The notes below the pieces were generated by a model that searched no databases, was not told the DNA's origin, and was given only the letters and a program-made list of their open reading frames with translations. Below, one piece after another: positions 1-6,045 of a stretch of DNA of 7,989 nucleotides. Numbering within the stretch: position 1 is the first letter of the stretch; each line of letters begins with the position of its first letter. A program made the translations under genes and the position numbers. Source of the DNA: an uncultured Oscillospiraceae bacterium. Its GTDB lineage: Bacteria > Bacillota > Clostridia > Oscillospirales > Acutalibacteraceae. The stretch lies in the NCBI GenBank assembly GCA_902492895.1, contig CABUNG010000062.1, positions 1 through 7,989 on the forward strand, read 5' to 3'.

Positions 1-801
1 GGGAATCTTCAGCCCTTTTTCGTGACAGACATCCGTCACGCCGATCCCCATCAGGTCATTGGCCGCGACGACGGCGGTGAAGGGGGCACCGGAGGCGAGG
101 AAAAGGCGGAATTGCTCCCGTGCCGTGTCCCGGCTGAAGCCGGCCGGCAGGCAGTAGCTCTCTTCATACGGGAGTCCGCCGGCTTCCAACGCCCTTTTGT
201 ATCCCTGCAGCCGCTCGCCGCCCGTTTGCTCGGACGGATCCCCGCCGATAAACACGATGCGGCGGTGCCCCCGGCGGACCAGATAGTTGGTGGCGAGATA
301 GGTTGCTTTGATATGGTCGACGTACACGCAGTCGAAATTGCTTTTTTCGCTGTAATCCTCATAAAAGTTGGTGATGACAACGGGCACCGCACAGTGCTTG
401 ATGCGGTCGATGAGAGGTTCGTTGAAGTTGAAGGATACCATGATCAGCCCGTCCGCAAATTTCTCCCGCATGGAATCCACCGTCTGCATTTCTTTTTCAA
501 AAGAATGGTTGGTGGGGAGCAGGATGGTCCGGTAATTCAACCGTTCGCAGGCATCGCTGACCCCCTTGATCATCCGGAAATAAAAGGGGTTATAGATGTC
601 GGGGATGGACAAAAGGATTTTGTTGGTGATATTGCTGCGCAGCGTTTTTGCCGCCTGAGAGGGCACGTAGTTCATCTCTTTGGCGGTTTTTTGAACCAGC
701 TCGCGGGCCTCCTGGCTGCAATAGCCGCGTCCCGAGAGGGCTCTGGCCACCGTGGAGGGCGATAAATTGGTGATTTTGGCGATTTCATAGATGTTGCTCA
801 T
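1..801 (-). CDS. LacI-family transcriptional regulator, C-terminus cut by window edge
   Basis: This is a DNA-binding repressor of the LacI/GalR family that most likely controls the divergent sugar operon to its right. Reading leftward from an ATG at 801-799, the frame stays open for 267 codons to the window edge, so about 60-80 C-terminal residues are missing. The helix-turn-helix spans roughly residues 4-25 with a typical recognition segment (S16-T17-V18-A19-R20-A21-L22), followed by a hinge helix around 47-56 with the expected minor-groove leucine L54. A periplasmic-binding-protein-like effector domain follows from about residue 60, including the family stretch RGHRRIVFIGG and a DLMGIG segment near the edge. 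The start is supported by AGAAGG eight bases upstream (810-815). The effector is unknown; by position it should be a sugar or intermediate of this locus, for example D-arabinose, D-ribulose or a small arabino-oligosaccharide (inference). Confidence 0.93.
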   Translation of the reverse strand, partial: MSNIYEIAKITNLSPSTVARALSGRGYCSQEARELVQKTAKEMNYVPSQAAKTLRSNITNKILLSIPDIYNPFYFRMIKGVSDACERLNYRTILLPTNHSFEKEMQTVDSMREKFADGLIMVSFNFNEPLIDRIKHCAVPVVITNFYEDYSEKSNFDCVYVDHIKATYLATNYLVRRGHRRIVFIGGDPSEQTGGERLQGYKRALEAGGLPYEESYCLPAGFSRDTAREQFRLFLASGAPFTAVVAANDLMGIGVTDVCHEKGLKIP

Positions 802-815
802 AATTGGGTCCTTCT

Positions 816-842
816 GGTCGGCATAAAGCCGCATTGCCGACC
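816..842. promoter_or_regulatory. Perfect inverted repeat in the lacI leader, abutting its ribosome binding site
   Basis: GGTCGGCA (816-823) and TGCCGACC (835-842) are perfect 8-base complements around an 11-base loop. In the regulator transcript, which should begin near 847-848, this hairpin would sit at the extreme 5' end and finish exactly where the AGAAGG ribosome binding site begins. It could be a 5' stabilising stem-loop, a translational control element or, as DNA, a protein-binding palindrome just downstream of the start site. The sequence alone does not decide between these. Confidence 0.55.
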
Positions 843-854
843 GTGTTTTTCTGA

Positions 855-884
855 ATTATACCACACGCTTGTGTCACATGTCAA
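855..884 (-). promoter_or_regulatory. Promoter of the LacI-family regulator
   Basis: On the minus strand a perfect TTGACA (884-879) and a perfect TATAAT (860-855) are separated by 18 bases, with transcription expected to start near 847-848 and the regulator ATG at 801. This is a full consensus housekeeping promoter. Its spacer contains the small inverted repeat ACAC-N4-GTGT (863-874). ATCCG-N4-CGGAT (884-897) touches the outer base of the -35 box. Either could be an autoregulatory operator, but neither has the usual central CG of a LacI-family site. Confidence 0.85.
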
Positions 885-897
885 TCCGATAACGGAT
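884..897. promoter_or_regulatory. Candidate operator, ATCCG-N4-CGGAT
   Basis: Perfect 5-base arms ATCCG (884-888) and CGGAT (893-897) flank ATAA. The site lies just outside the -35 box of the regulator promoter and about 70 bases upstream of the rightward -35 box, in the shared regulatory gap. A dyad of about 14 bases is of the right size for a LacI-family operator, but the centre is not the usual CG, so the assignment is tentative. Confidence 0.3.
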
Positions 898-940
898 GCA
901 AAATGCTCGAAAAATAAGATTAATAATGTGGAATCATAAC

Positions 941-956
941 AAAAATGTGCATTTTT
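941..956. promoter_or_regulatory. Candidate operator, AAAAATG-TG-CATTTTT
   Basis: Two 7-base complementary arms (941-947 and 950-956) surround a 2-base centre. The site is centred about 54 bases upstream of the expected start of the rightward transcript, just ahead of its -35 box at 968. Part of the symmetry comes from A and T runs, which are common in AT-rich promoter DNA, so chance or an UP-like element is possible. A regulator-binding site is the alternative. Confidence 0.3.
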
Positions 957-967
957 TTGTTTCGGTG

Positions 968-996
968 TTGACAATATGGCTTTTTGAGGGTATTCT
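968..996 (+). promoter_or_regulatory. Promoter of the catabolic gene cluster
   Basis: A perfect TTGACA (968-973), a 17-base spacer and TATTCT (991-996) form a near-consensus housekeeping promoter, with initiation expected around 1003. It would drive the GH172 gene and probably the downstream genes as one operon, since no comparable promoter is visible in the later gaps. It is preceded by an A/T-rich stretch (about 899-960). Confidence 0.8.
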
Positions 997-1074
997 GAAT
1001 ATAACATTGATGTCACAACCGAACAAAGAGTTGCCGGCCGTATGATTTTCATATGGCTTTTTGTGTTGTCATCA

Positions 1075-1130
1075 TTTGGAAAGACAGGGAAGGCGGATGC
1101 CCTGATCGGGGCAGACGCCTCCTGTCCAAA
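1075..1130 (+). promoter_or_regulatory. Long imperfect stem-loop in the operon leader
   Basis: The leader RNA can fold into an extended hairpin: TTTG/CAAA (1075-1078 with 1127-1130), GACAGG/CCTGTC (1083-1088 with 1121-1126), GGCG/CGCC (1092-1095 with 1116-1119), a symmetric GA/GA internal pair (1096-1097 facing 1114-1115), then TGCCC/GGGCA (1098-1102 with 1109-1113) closing a 6-base loop. No U-tract follows, so it is not a classical terminator. It matches no riboswitch class I recognise. It may be a protein-binding, attenuation or stability element. Confidence 0.5.
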
Positions 1131-1140
1131 GATTACGAAA

Positions 1141-1179
1141 AAAAGCACCTGCTTTTCACCGGGGAATCGACTCCTCCGG
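1141..1179 (+). promoter_or_regulatory. Two short hairpins just upstream of the GH172 ribosome binding site
   Basis: AAAAGC/GCTTTT (1141-1146 with 1151-1156, 4-base loop) is followed directly by CCGGGGA pairing with TCC-T-CCGG (1159-1165 with 1172-1179, one bulged base). The ribosome binding site AAGAAAGGA begins about 6 bases later, near 1185. With the larger stem at 1075-1130 these make the untranslated leader almost entirely foldable. Their role is not deducible from sequence alone. Confidence 0.35.
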
Positions 1180-1202
1180 ACACGAAGAAAGGAATGGTTA
1201 GC

Positions 1203-2291
1203 ATGAACTTCAATGGCATCTGCAATTCGATGGGGGATTTGATGCGCCTGTCCGACGCCCGTACCCGGTCCATCTGCCCGGAAAACTTCACCGGTGAAAA
1301 GGGCAAGGGCGGCATGTGCCCCGTGGAAAAGGGCAGCGCTTTTCGGGCGGCGCGGGATCTGGGCACCGGCTGGAAGGTCAACCCCTATATTGTCATACCG
1401 GCCGGCGAAACGTTTGAAATCGCCTCGATCGAAGGGATGGGTGTCATTCAGCACATCTGGATGACGCCGACCGGCAAATGGCGCAACACCATCCTGCGCA
1501 TGTATTGGGACGGGCAGGAAAATCCGTCCGTGGAATCCCCGGTCGGTGACTTTTTCTGTTCCGGCTGGAACCAATATGCCCAGCTGTCCTCTCTGGCCGT
1601 CTGCGTCAATCCCGGCAGCGCCTTCAACTGCTATTGGCAGATGCCCTTCCGGACCGGCTGCCGCATCACGCTGGAAAACCGGGACGAGGAGCCGGTGACG
1701 TATTATTACCAAATCGATTACGCCCTCACCGAGATTCCCGAGGACTGCGCCTATTTTCACGCCAGGTTCAACCGGGTCAATCCCCTGCCGTATAAAGAGG
1801 TGTATACCATTCTGGACGGCGTCAAGGGCCGGGGACACTACGTCGGCACCTACATGGCCTGGGGCGTCAACAATTCCGGATGGTGGGGCGAAGGCGAAAT
1901 CAAGTTCTACATGGACGGAGACGGAGACTATCCCACGATCTGCGGAACCGGCACCGAGGATTATTTCTGCGGTTCCTACAATTTTGAAAATCCGGTCACG
2001 CACGACAGCTACGTGGCGTTTACCACCCCCTACTCCGGGCTGCACCAGGTGCTGGCGCCCGATCAGCTCTACCGCAGCCAGTTCCGCTTCGGTCTCTATC
2101 GCTGGCACGTGACCGATCCCGTGCGGTTTGAGACGGATCTGCGGGTGACGATTCAGGCGCTCGGCTGGCGGGAAGGGCAGCGGTATCTGCCCTTGCAGGA
2201 CGATATCGCCTCAGTGGCCTTCTGGTATCAGACCCTGCCCACCGTGCCCTTCGCCCCTCTCGCCGACAAGGATTACCTGGAAGTGATCTGA
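1203..2291 (+). CDS. GH172 (DUF2961) family glycoside hydrolase, cytoplasmic
   Basis: This 362-residue protein belongs to DUF2961, now glycoside hydrolase family 172, whose characterised members are exo-acting alpha-D-arabinofuranosidases and alpha-D-fructofuranosidases (difructose-anhydride enzymes) built as double jelly-roll oligomers. Family stretches visible are RLSDARTRSI and GEKGKGGM near residues 15-38, HIWMTP (94-99), GWWGEGEIKFYMDG (226-239) and GTGTEDYF (248-255). The catalytic acid pair is expected among E230/E232 and E252 (inferred by motif spacing). There is no signal peptide, so it should act inside the cell on imported oligosaccharides. An in-frame ATG at 1053 would add 50 residues, but it lacks a ribosome binding site and would translate through the foldable leader; ATG 1203 has AAGAAAGGA nine bases upstream. 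Next to a fucose/D-arabinose isomerase and a ribulokinase, D-arabinofuranosidase activity is the favoured substrate prediction. Fructan activity is the main alternative. Confidence 0.88.
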   Translation: MNFNGICNSMGDLMRLSDARTRSICPENFTGEKGKGGMCPVEKGSAFRAARDLGTGWKVNPYIVIPAGETFEIASIEGMGVIQHIWMTPTGKWRNTILRMYWDGQENPSVESPVGDFFCSGWNQYAQLSSLAVCVNPGSAFNCYWQMPFRTGCRITLENRDEEPVTYYYQIDYALTEIPEDCAYFHARFNRVNPLPYKEVYTILDGVKGRGHYVGTYMAWGVNNSGWWGEGEIKFYMDGDGDYPTICGTGTEDYFCGSYNFENPVTHDSYVAFTTPYSGLHQVLAPDQLYRSQFRFGLYRWHVTDPVRFETDLRVTIQALGWREGQRYLPLQDDIASVAFWYQTLPTVPFAPLADKDYLEVI

Positions 2292-2318
2292 CGCTTTCTG
2301 CGCAGACGAAACGACCGC

Positions 2319-2343
2319 CCGGGGCCCGGAGTGCGGGTCCCGG
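2319..2343 (+). promoter_or_regulatory. GC-rich intercistronic stem-loop
   Basis: CCGGGGCCCG (2319-2328) pairs with CGGGTCCCGG (2334-2343) over 10 positions with one G-U wobble, around a 5-base loop. It lies between the GH172 stop codon and the ribosome binding site (GGAGAAAGG, 2349-2357) of the next gene. No U-tract follows, so a simple intrinsic terminator is unlikely. Such a hairpin may protect the upstream message end or tune expression between cytoplasmic and secreted products. Confidence 0.55.
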
Positions 2344-2365
2344 ACGATGGAGAAAGGCAGAACAT

Positions 2366-4228
2366 ATGAGACATACACGATACTTCCTGCGCTCCGCCGC
2401 GGCCTGCGCGGTGTGTCTGGCGCTCCTGCTCGTGTCCGCCTGCGGGAAAAAGCCGGAAGACCCGGCGTCCGATCCCCAGTCCTCCGTGACATCCGGGACG
2501 GATTCGTCCGGGGAACCGGCCGGAAGCGATCCGATAGGGGACGAGAGTTCGTCTCCTGAGAGCACAAATCCGGATGACCCGGCCTCCTCGGGCGGCGGCA
2601 CCGGCCCCACCGGAACCAGGCCGCCGTCCTCGAATCCCGATACGCCGCCCGCCCCTGCGGAGGGGACGGCGCTCGATACCATCGGCGGCAGCGGCGGCCC
2701 GGTCAACAGCACCTTCTTCGGGTCGGTGGATATCGAGGACCGCAACACCTTCAGTGTGCCGAGCGACGGCGATCTGTGGCCGGGGGCCTGGTCGGACGAC
2801 GATTATCTCTACACGGCCAACGGCGATGGCCGGGGATTCGGCAGCGTATCCAGCGACATCGCGGTGGGCCGCCTGAAAGGAACCCCCTCCACCGGCATCA
2901 CCACCCAGGGGCTGGCCTACGGCGACGCCATAGCCAAGGTCTGGTCCGGTTCCCAATATAACCGCAAGCCCACCGGCATGGTGTCGGTCGGCGGGGTCCT
3001 CTATATGGCGGTGCAGGATCTGCGCTGCACGGACAACGGACTCTTCGACGACGCCCCGGCCGCTTCGATTTACAAATCCACCGATAAGGGCCGCACCTGG
3101 ACGGGGACGAGCGAGCCGATGTTCAAGGACTATGTGTTCACCACCATCATGTTCCTCGATTATGGCCAGGACAACGGAAACAGCCCGGACGGCTATGTAT
3201 ACGCTTACGGTCTCGATTACAACTGGCGGGATTCCTTTACCGGCAAGGTGACCGATCCCACCAACCTGTACCTGGCGCGGGTGCCTGGAAACAGCGTGCA
3301 GGACCGCTCCAAATGGGAGTTCTTTTCCGGCACGTCCTCCAGCCCTTCCTGGAGCCGGGACATCAGCGCACGCCGGCCGGTCCTGTCGGATTCCCGGCGC
3401 GTGTACGAGTATGTGACCGAGGGGATGACGGGCATCCGGGATATGACGGTGCTCTCCCAGGGGAGCATCGTGTACAACAAACCCCTGAACCGGTATATCT
3501 ACACCAGCTGGACCGAGTACACCTATGAATTTTACGAATCCCCCACTCCTTACGGCCCCTTCAAGCTCTTCGCGCAGAAGGATTTCGGCTGTTATCCGTG
3601 GAGCGACGCGAAATACGGCGGATACGGCTGCGTCGTACCCTCCAAATTCATCAGCGGCGACGGCCTGGAGATGTACATCGTCTCCACCACCTTTGTCAGC
3701 ACGACGAGGCAGTACCGGTACAACATGCGGAAGATGACGGTCTCCCTGCCGTCCAATACCCAGGCGAACAACGCCAAAGGCTCGAACAATCTGGCGCGGG
3801 ACGAGGCGCTCAGCCCCGTCGTCCTCAGCAAGAGCAACGGCAATGCCCGCCCCCACCGCCTGAACGACGGCTCCACGGAGTTTTTCGAGCAGAGCTGGAC
3901 GGGGGAGGCCAAGGAGATCGATTTCTGGGGCTACAGCTTCAATAAGATCTGCCGCTTCAACACGATCGAGTATACCACCGGCGAAATGCAGAACAGCGGC
4001 GGCTGGTTCACCACCCTGGGCGTGCAGGTGCGGAAAAACGGCGTTTGGACCGACGTGAAAAACGGCCGGATCAGCCCGGACTATCCCAAAGGGGTCACGA
4101 CCGGCCAGTACACCACCTATACGATCACCTTCGACGAATGTTCGGGGGATGCGATACGGATCATCGGACGCCCGGGAGGGGCCAGACGATACACCACGGT
4201 GGCGGAGCTCGCCGTGTTTTACCGCTAG
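2366..4228 (+). CDS. Secreted lipoprotein, DUF4185/GH183-like beta-propeller with long linker and discoidin-like C-terminus
   Basis: This 620-residue surface lipoprotein has a basic N-terminus, a hydrophobic segment (about 11-25) and a lipobox VSAC with lipidated Cys26. A low-complexity Ser/Pro/Gly/Asp linker (27 to about 112) should hold the domains away from the membrane. The core (about 115-460) looks like the DUF4185 beta-propeller family, whose founding enzymes are GH183 endo-D-arabinanases. Marks include SDGDLWP (133-139), an Asp-box STDKGRTW (238-245), GLDYNWRDSF (282-291) and TEYTYEFYES (383-392). A region at about 470-620 with alternating beta-strand pattern resembles an F5/8 type C (discoidin, CBM32-like) sugar-binding domain. 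The ATG has GGAGAAAGG eight bases upstream. It is followed after 34 bases by a close paralogue. Likely role: extracellular cleavage or binding of a polysaccharide, plausibly D-arabinan. The propeller family call is from remembered motif patterns; a GH43-like or sialidase-like relative is the alternative. Confidence 0.72.
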   Translation: MRHTRYFLRSAAACAVCLALLLVSACGKKPEDPASDPQSSVTSGTDSSGEPAGSDPIGDESSSPESTNPDDPASSGGGTGPTGTRPPSSNPDTPPAPAEGTALDTIGGSGGPVNSTFFGSVDIEDRNTFSVPSDGDLWPGAWSDDDYLYTANGDGRGFGSVSSDIAVGRLKGTPSTGITTQGLAYGDAIAKVWSGSQYNRKPTGMVSVGGVLYMAVQDLRCTDNGLFDDAPAASIYKSTDKGRTWTGTSEPMFKDYVFTTIMFLDYGQDNGNSPDGYVYAYGLDYNWRDSFTGKVTDPTNLYLARVPGNSVQDRSKWEFFSGTSSSPSWSRDISARRPVLSDSRRVYEYVTEGMTGIRDMTVLSQGSIVYNKPLNRYIYTSWTEYTYEFYESPTPYGPFKLFAQKDFGCYPWSDAKYGGYGCVVPSKFISGDGLEMYIVSTTFVSTTRQYRYNMRKMTVSLPSNTQANNAKGSNNLARDEALSPVVLSKSNGNARPHRLNDGSTEFFEQSWTGEAKEIDFWGYSFNKICRFNTIEYTTGEMQNSGGWFTTLGVQVRKNGVWTDVKNGRISPDYPKGVTTGQYTTYTITFDECSGDAIRIIGRPGGARRYTTVAELAVFYR

Positions 4229-4262
4229 ACCGCAGGGCTTGATGAGAAAGGTTGGGTAAACT

Positions 4263-5930
4263 ATGCGTAGATGGACAGCGGCGGTATCGCTGCTCTGCGT
4301 GGCGGGGCTGCTTCTTACCGGCTGCCATACCTCAAAAAACGGGGAGACGAGCGTTATGAAAAAACCGCTGCCGGATGTCGCTGCAAGCGACAAGACAAGC
4401 ACCTTCTTTTCGTCCGTCCACATCGAGGATAAAAACACGGTGTCCATCCCTTTGAGCGACGGCGATCTCTGGCCGTCCGCCTGGGCGGAGGACGATTTCC
4501 TCTATGTGGCCAACGGCGACGGCAAAGGACTCAATACCTCCAGGCCCTGGCAGGATATCGTCACAGGGCGGGTGCGGGGCACTCCCTGGGAAAACAACCT
4601 GAGCGGGCTGAATCTCGCCTCCGGCGACGATGTGGCCAAGGTCTGGAGCGATCCGGATAAATACAACCGCAAGCCCACCGGTATGGTCTGCGTGGACGGC
4701 GTGCTGTATCTCGCGGTGCAGGACCTGTGCAAGGCGAAGTTCGGCATCTTCGATGAGGCGCCCGCCGCTTCCATCTACAAATCCACCGATAAAGGCCGCA
4801 CCTGGACGGGAACGGACGAACCCATGTTCAGCGACTATGTGTTCACCACCATCATGTTTCTCGACTATGGAAAGAACAGCGAAAACTGCCCGGACGACTA
4901 CGTCTATGCCTACGGTCTGGACTACAATTGGCGGGATTCGTTTACCAATCAGGTCATCGACCCGGTCAATCTCTATCTCGCCAGAGTGCACAAGGACCAT
5001 GTGATGGACCGCTCGAAATGGGAGTTCTTCACGGGCACCGATGGAGCTGGACAGCCCGGCTGGAGCGGGGATGTCTCCAAGCGCCAGGCCGTGCTTCACG
5101 ACGACCGCAAGGTGTATACGAACATGAACCCGGCCTACAAAGGCGTCAGCAACATGACGGTCCTGTCCCAGGGCAGCATCGTGTACAATAAGCCGCTCGA
5201 CCGTTACCTCTACACGTCCTGGACCGAGTATACCTTTGAATTTTATGAGTCCCCTACCCCTTACGGACCCTGGAAGCTCTTTTTGTCCAAGGATTTCGGC
5301 GGCTACCCCTGGACGGGCGACAAGCACGGCGGCTATGCCTGCACCATCCCGTCCAAGTTCATCAGCGCGGACGGCCGGGAGATGTGGGTCTTCTCCGCCA
5401 CCTTTACGGGCGGGGTGCAGCAGTATCTGTTCACCGCCCGTAAGCTGGTGCTCGATCCGTATGATCCCGAGGGGGCGTCCAACGCGAAATCGCCGGACAA
5501 TCTGGCCAAACAGGACGCGGTTCCCTATACCCGCTGCAACCGCTACGGCAAAGAAGCCGTCCTCAACGACGACGACAAGACGTCCGCGGAAGACAGCTGG
5601 ACCGGGGAAATGAAGAAGGAGGACTTCTGGGGCTACACCTATGCGGATTATCGGAATTTCAACGCCGTGGAATACACCACCGGGAACGTCGACGATAAGG
5701 GCGGCTTCTTTGCCGACATCCGGGTGCAGGTGCGCCGCGGATTCGAATGGGTCGATGTCGAGGGCCTGAGCGTGTCCCCCGACTACACCTGCGACGACCA
5801 GGTAAAGCCCTTCACGACCTATACCATGACCTTTGACGAGATCGACGGCGATGGGATCCGAATCGTGGGAACGCCGGGCGGCACCCAGTCCTATACCGGC
5901 ATCGCGGAGCTGGCGGTGTTCTACCGCTGA
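4263..5930 (+). CDS. Secreted lipoprotein, paralogue of the preceding gene, short linker
   Basis: This 555-residue lipoprotein is a clear paralogue of the preceding gene, with roughly 60 percent identity by eye across the core and the same domain order. The signal peptide ends in lipobox LTGC with Cys21, and the linker to the propeller is only about 24 residues, against about 86 in its neighbour. Shared motifs are SDGDLWP (65-71), Asp-box STDKGRTW (174-181), GLDYNWRDSF (218-227) and TEYTFEFYES (321-330). The discoidin-like C-terminus spans about 410-555 and ends in the same AELAVFYR as the neighbour. GAGAAAGG lies 11 bases before the ATG and the 34-base gap from the upstream gene implies cotranscription. 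Acidic residues kept in both copies (D66, D68, D176, D220, D225 and E322 here) are candidates for catalysis or metal binding. It probably divides labour with the first copy on a D-arabinan-like glycan, differing in chain-end or linkage preference or in reach from the membrane (inference). Confidence 0.72.
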   Translation: MRRWTAAVSLLCVAGLLLTGCHTSKNGETSVMKKPLPDVAASDKTSTFFSSVHIEDKNTVSIPLSDGDLWPSAWAEDDFLYVANGDGKGLNTSRPWQDIVTGRVRGTPWENNLSGLNLASGDDVAKVWSDPDKYNRKPTGMVCVDGVLYLAVQDLCKAKFGIFDEAPAASIYKSTDKGRTWTGTDEPMFSDYVFTTIMFLDYGKNSENCPDDYVYAYGLDYNWRDSFTNQVIDPVNLYLARVHKDHVMDRSKWEFFTGTDGAGQPGWSGDVSKRQAVLHDDRKVYTNMNPAYKGVSNMTVLSQGSIVYNKPLDRYLYTSWTEYTFEFYESPTPYGPWKLFLSKDFGGYPWTGDKHGGYACTIPSKFISADGREMWVFSATFTGGVQQYLFTARKLVLDPYDPEGASNAKSPDNLAKQDAVPYTRCNRYGKEAVLNDDDKTSAEDSWTGEMKKEDFWGYTYADYRNFNAVEYTTGNVDDKGGFFADIRVQVRRGFEWVDVEGLSVSPDYTCDDQVKPFTTYTMTFDEIDGDGIRIVGTPGGTQSYTGIAELAVFYR

Positions 5931-5931
5931 C

Positions 5932-5980
5932 CGGTCCGCCGCTTCACGGCCGGACCGTCCCCCCCTGTGGAGGACGGCGG
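5932..5980 (+). promoter_or_regulatory. Overlapping GC-rich hairpins after the second lipoprotein gene
   Basis: CGGTCCGCCG (5932-5941) pairs with CGGCCGGACCG (5947-5957, one bulged C) around loop CTTCA, starting two bases after the stop codon. Two competing pairings exist: CCGTCC (5955-5960) with GGACGG (5972-5977), and CCGCCG (5936-5941) with CGGCGG (5975-5980). No U-tract follows any of them. The stem could mark a 3' end or processing site separating the secreted and cytoplasmic parts of the operon. The rest of the 115-base gap, to the GAAAGGA site at 6032, shows no other clear signal. Confidence 0.5.
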
Positions 5981-6045
5981 CGTACGGAAACGGCCTGCCT
6001 GAAAAAAGGCTGACCCGCTATTAACGAGTGTGAAAGGATGATTCT

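Noticed and set aside
22..765. Plus-strand frame of 247 codons over the left edge
   Set aside because: It is the antisense shadow of the LacI-family regulator, whose minus-strand translation shows a clear helix-turn-helix and effector domain.
872..1017. TGTCACA occurring at 872-878 and 1011-1017, one copy in or next to each divergent promoter, as a shared operator half-site
   Set aside because: A 7-base match between two stretches of this length is expected fairly often by chance and neither copy sits in a convincing dyad.
1053..1202. 50-residue N-terminal extension of the GH172 protein from ATG 1053
   Set aside because: There is no ribosome binding site before 1053, the extension does not look like a signal peptide or domain, it covers the hairpin leader, and ATG 1203 has a good site and begins at the family's normal N-terminus.
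798..2108. Minus-strand frame of 436 codons across the promoter region and GH172 gene
   Set aside because: It overlaps the GH172 gene in antisense and reads through the divergent promoters into the start of the regulator in the wrong frame.
2273..4447. Long open frame on the minus strand (724 codons) opposite the first lipoprotein gene
   Set aside because: It is a GC-rich antisense shadow: low-complexity Gly/Ala/Arg/Val-rich translation, no family motifs and no ribosome binding site, while the plus frame has a signal peptide, domains and a close paralogue.
5931..5980. Rho-independent terminator after the second lipoprotein gene
   Set aside because: The stem is strong, but it is followed by a C-run and not a T-run, so the intrinsic terminator criteria are not met.
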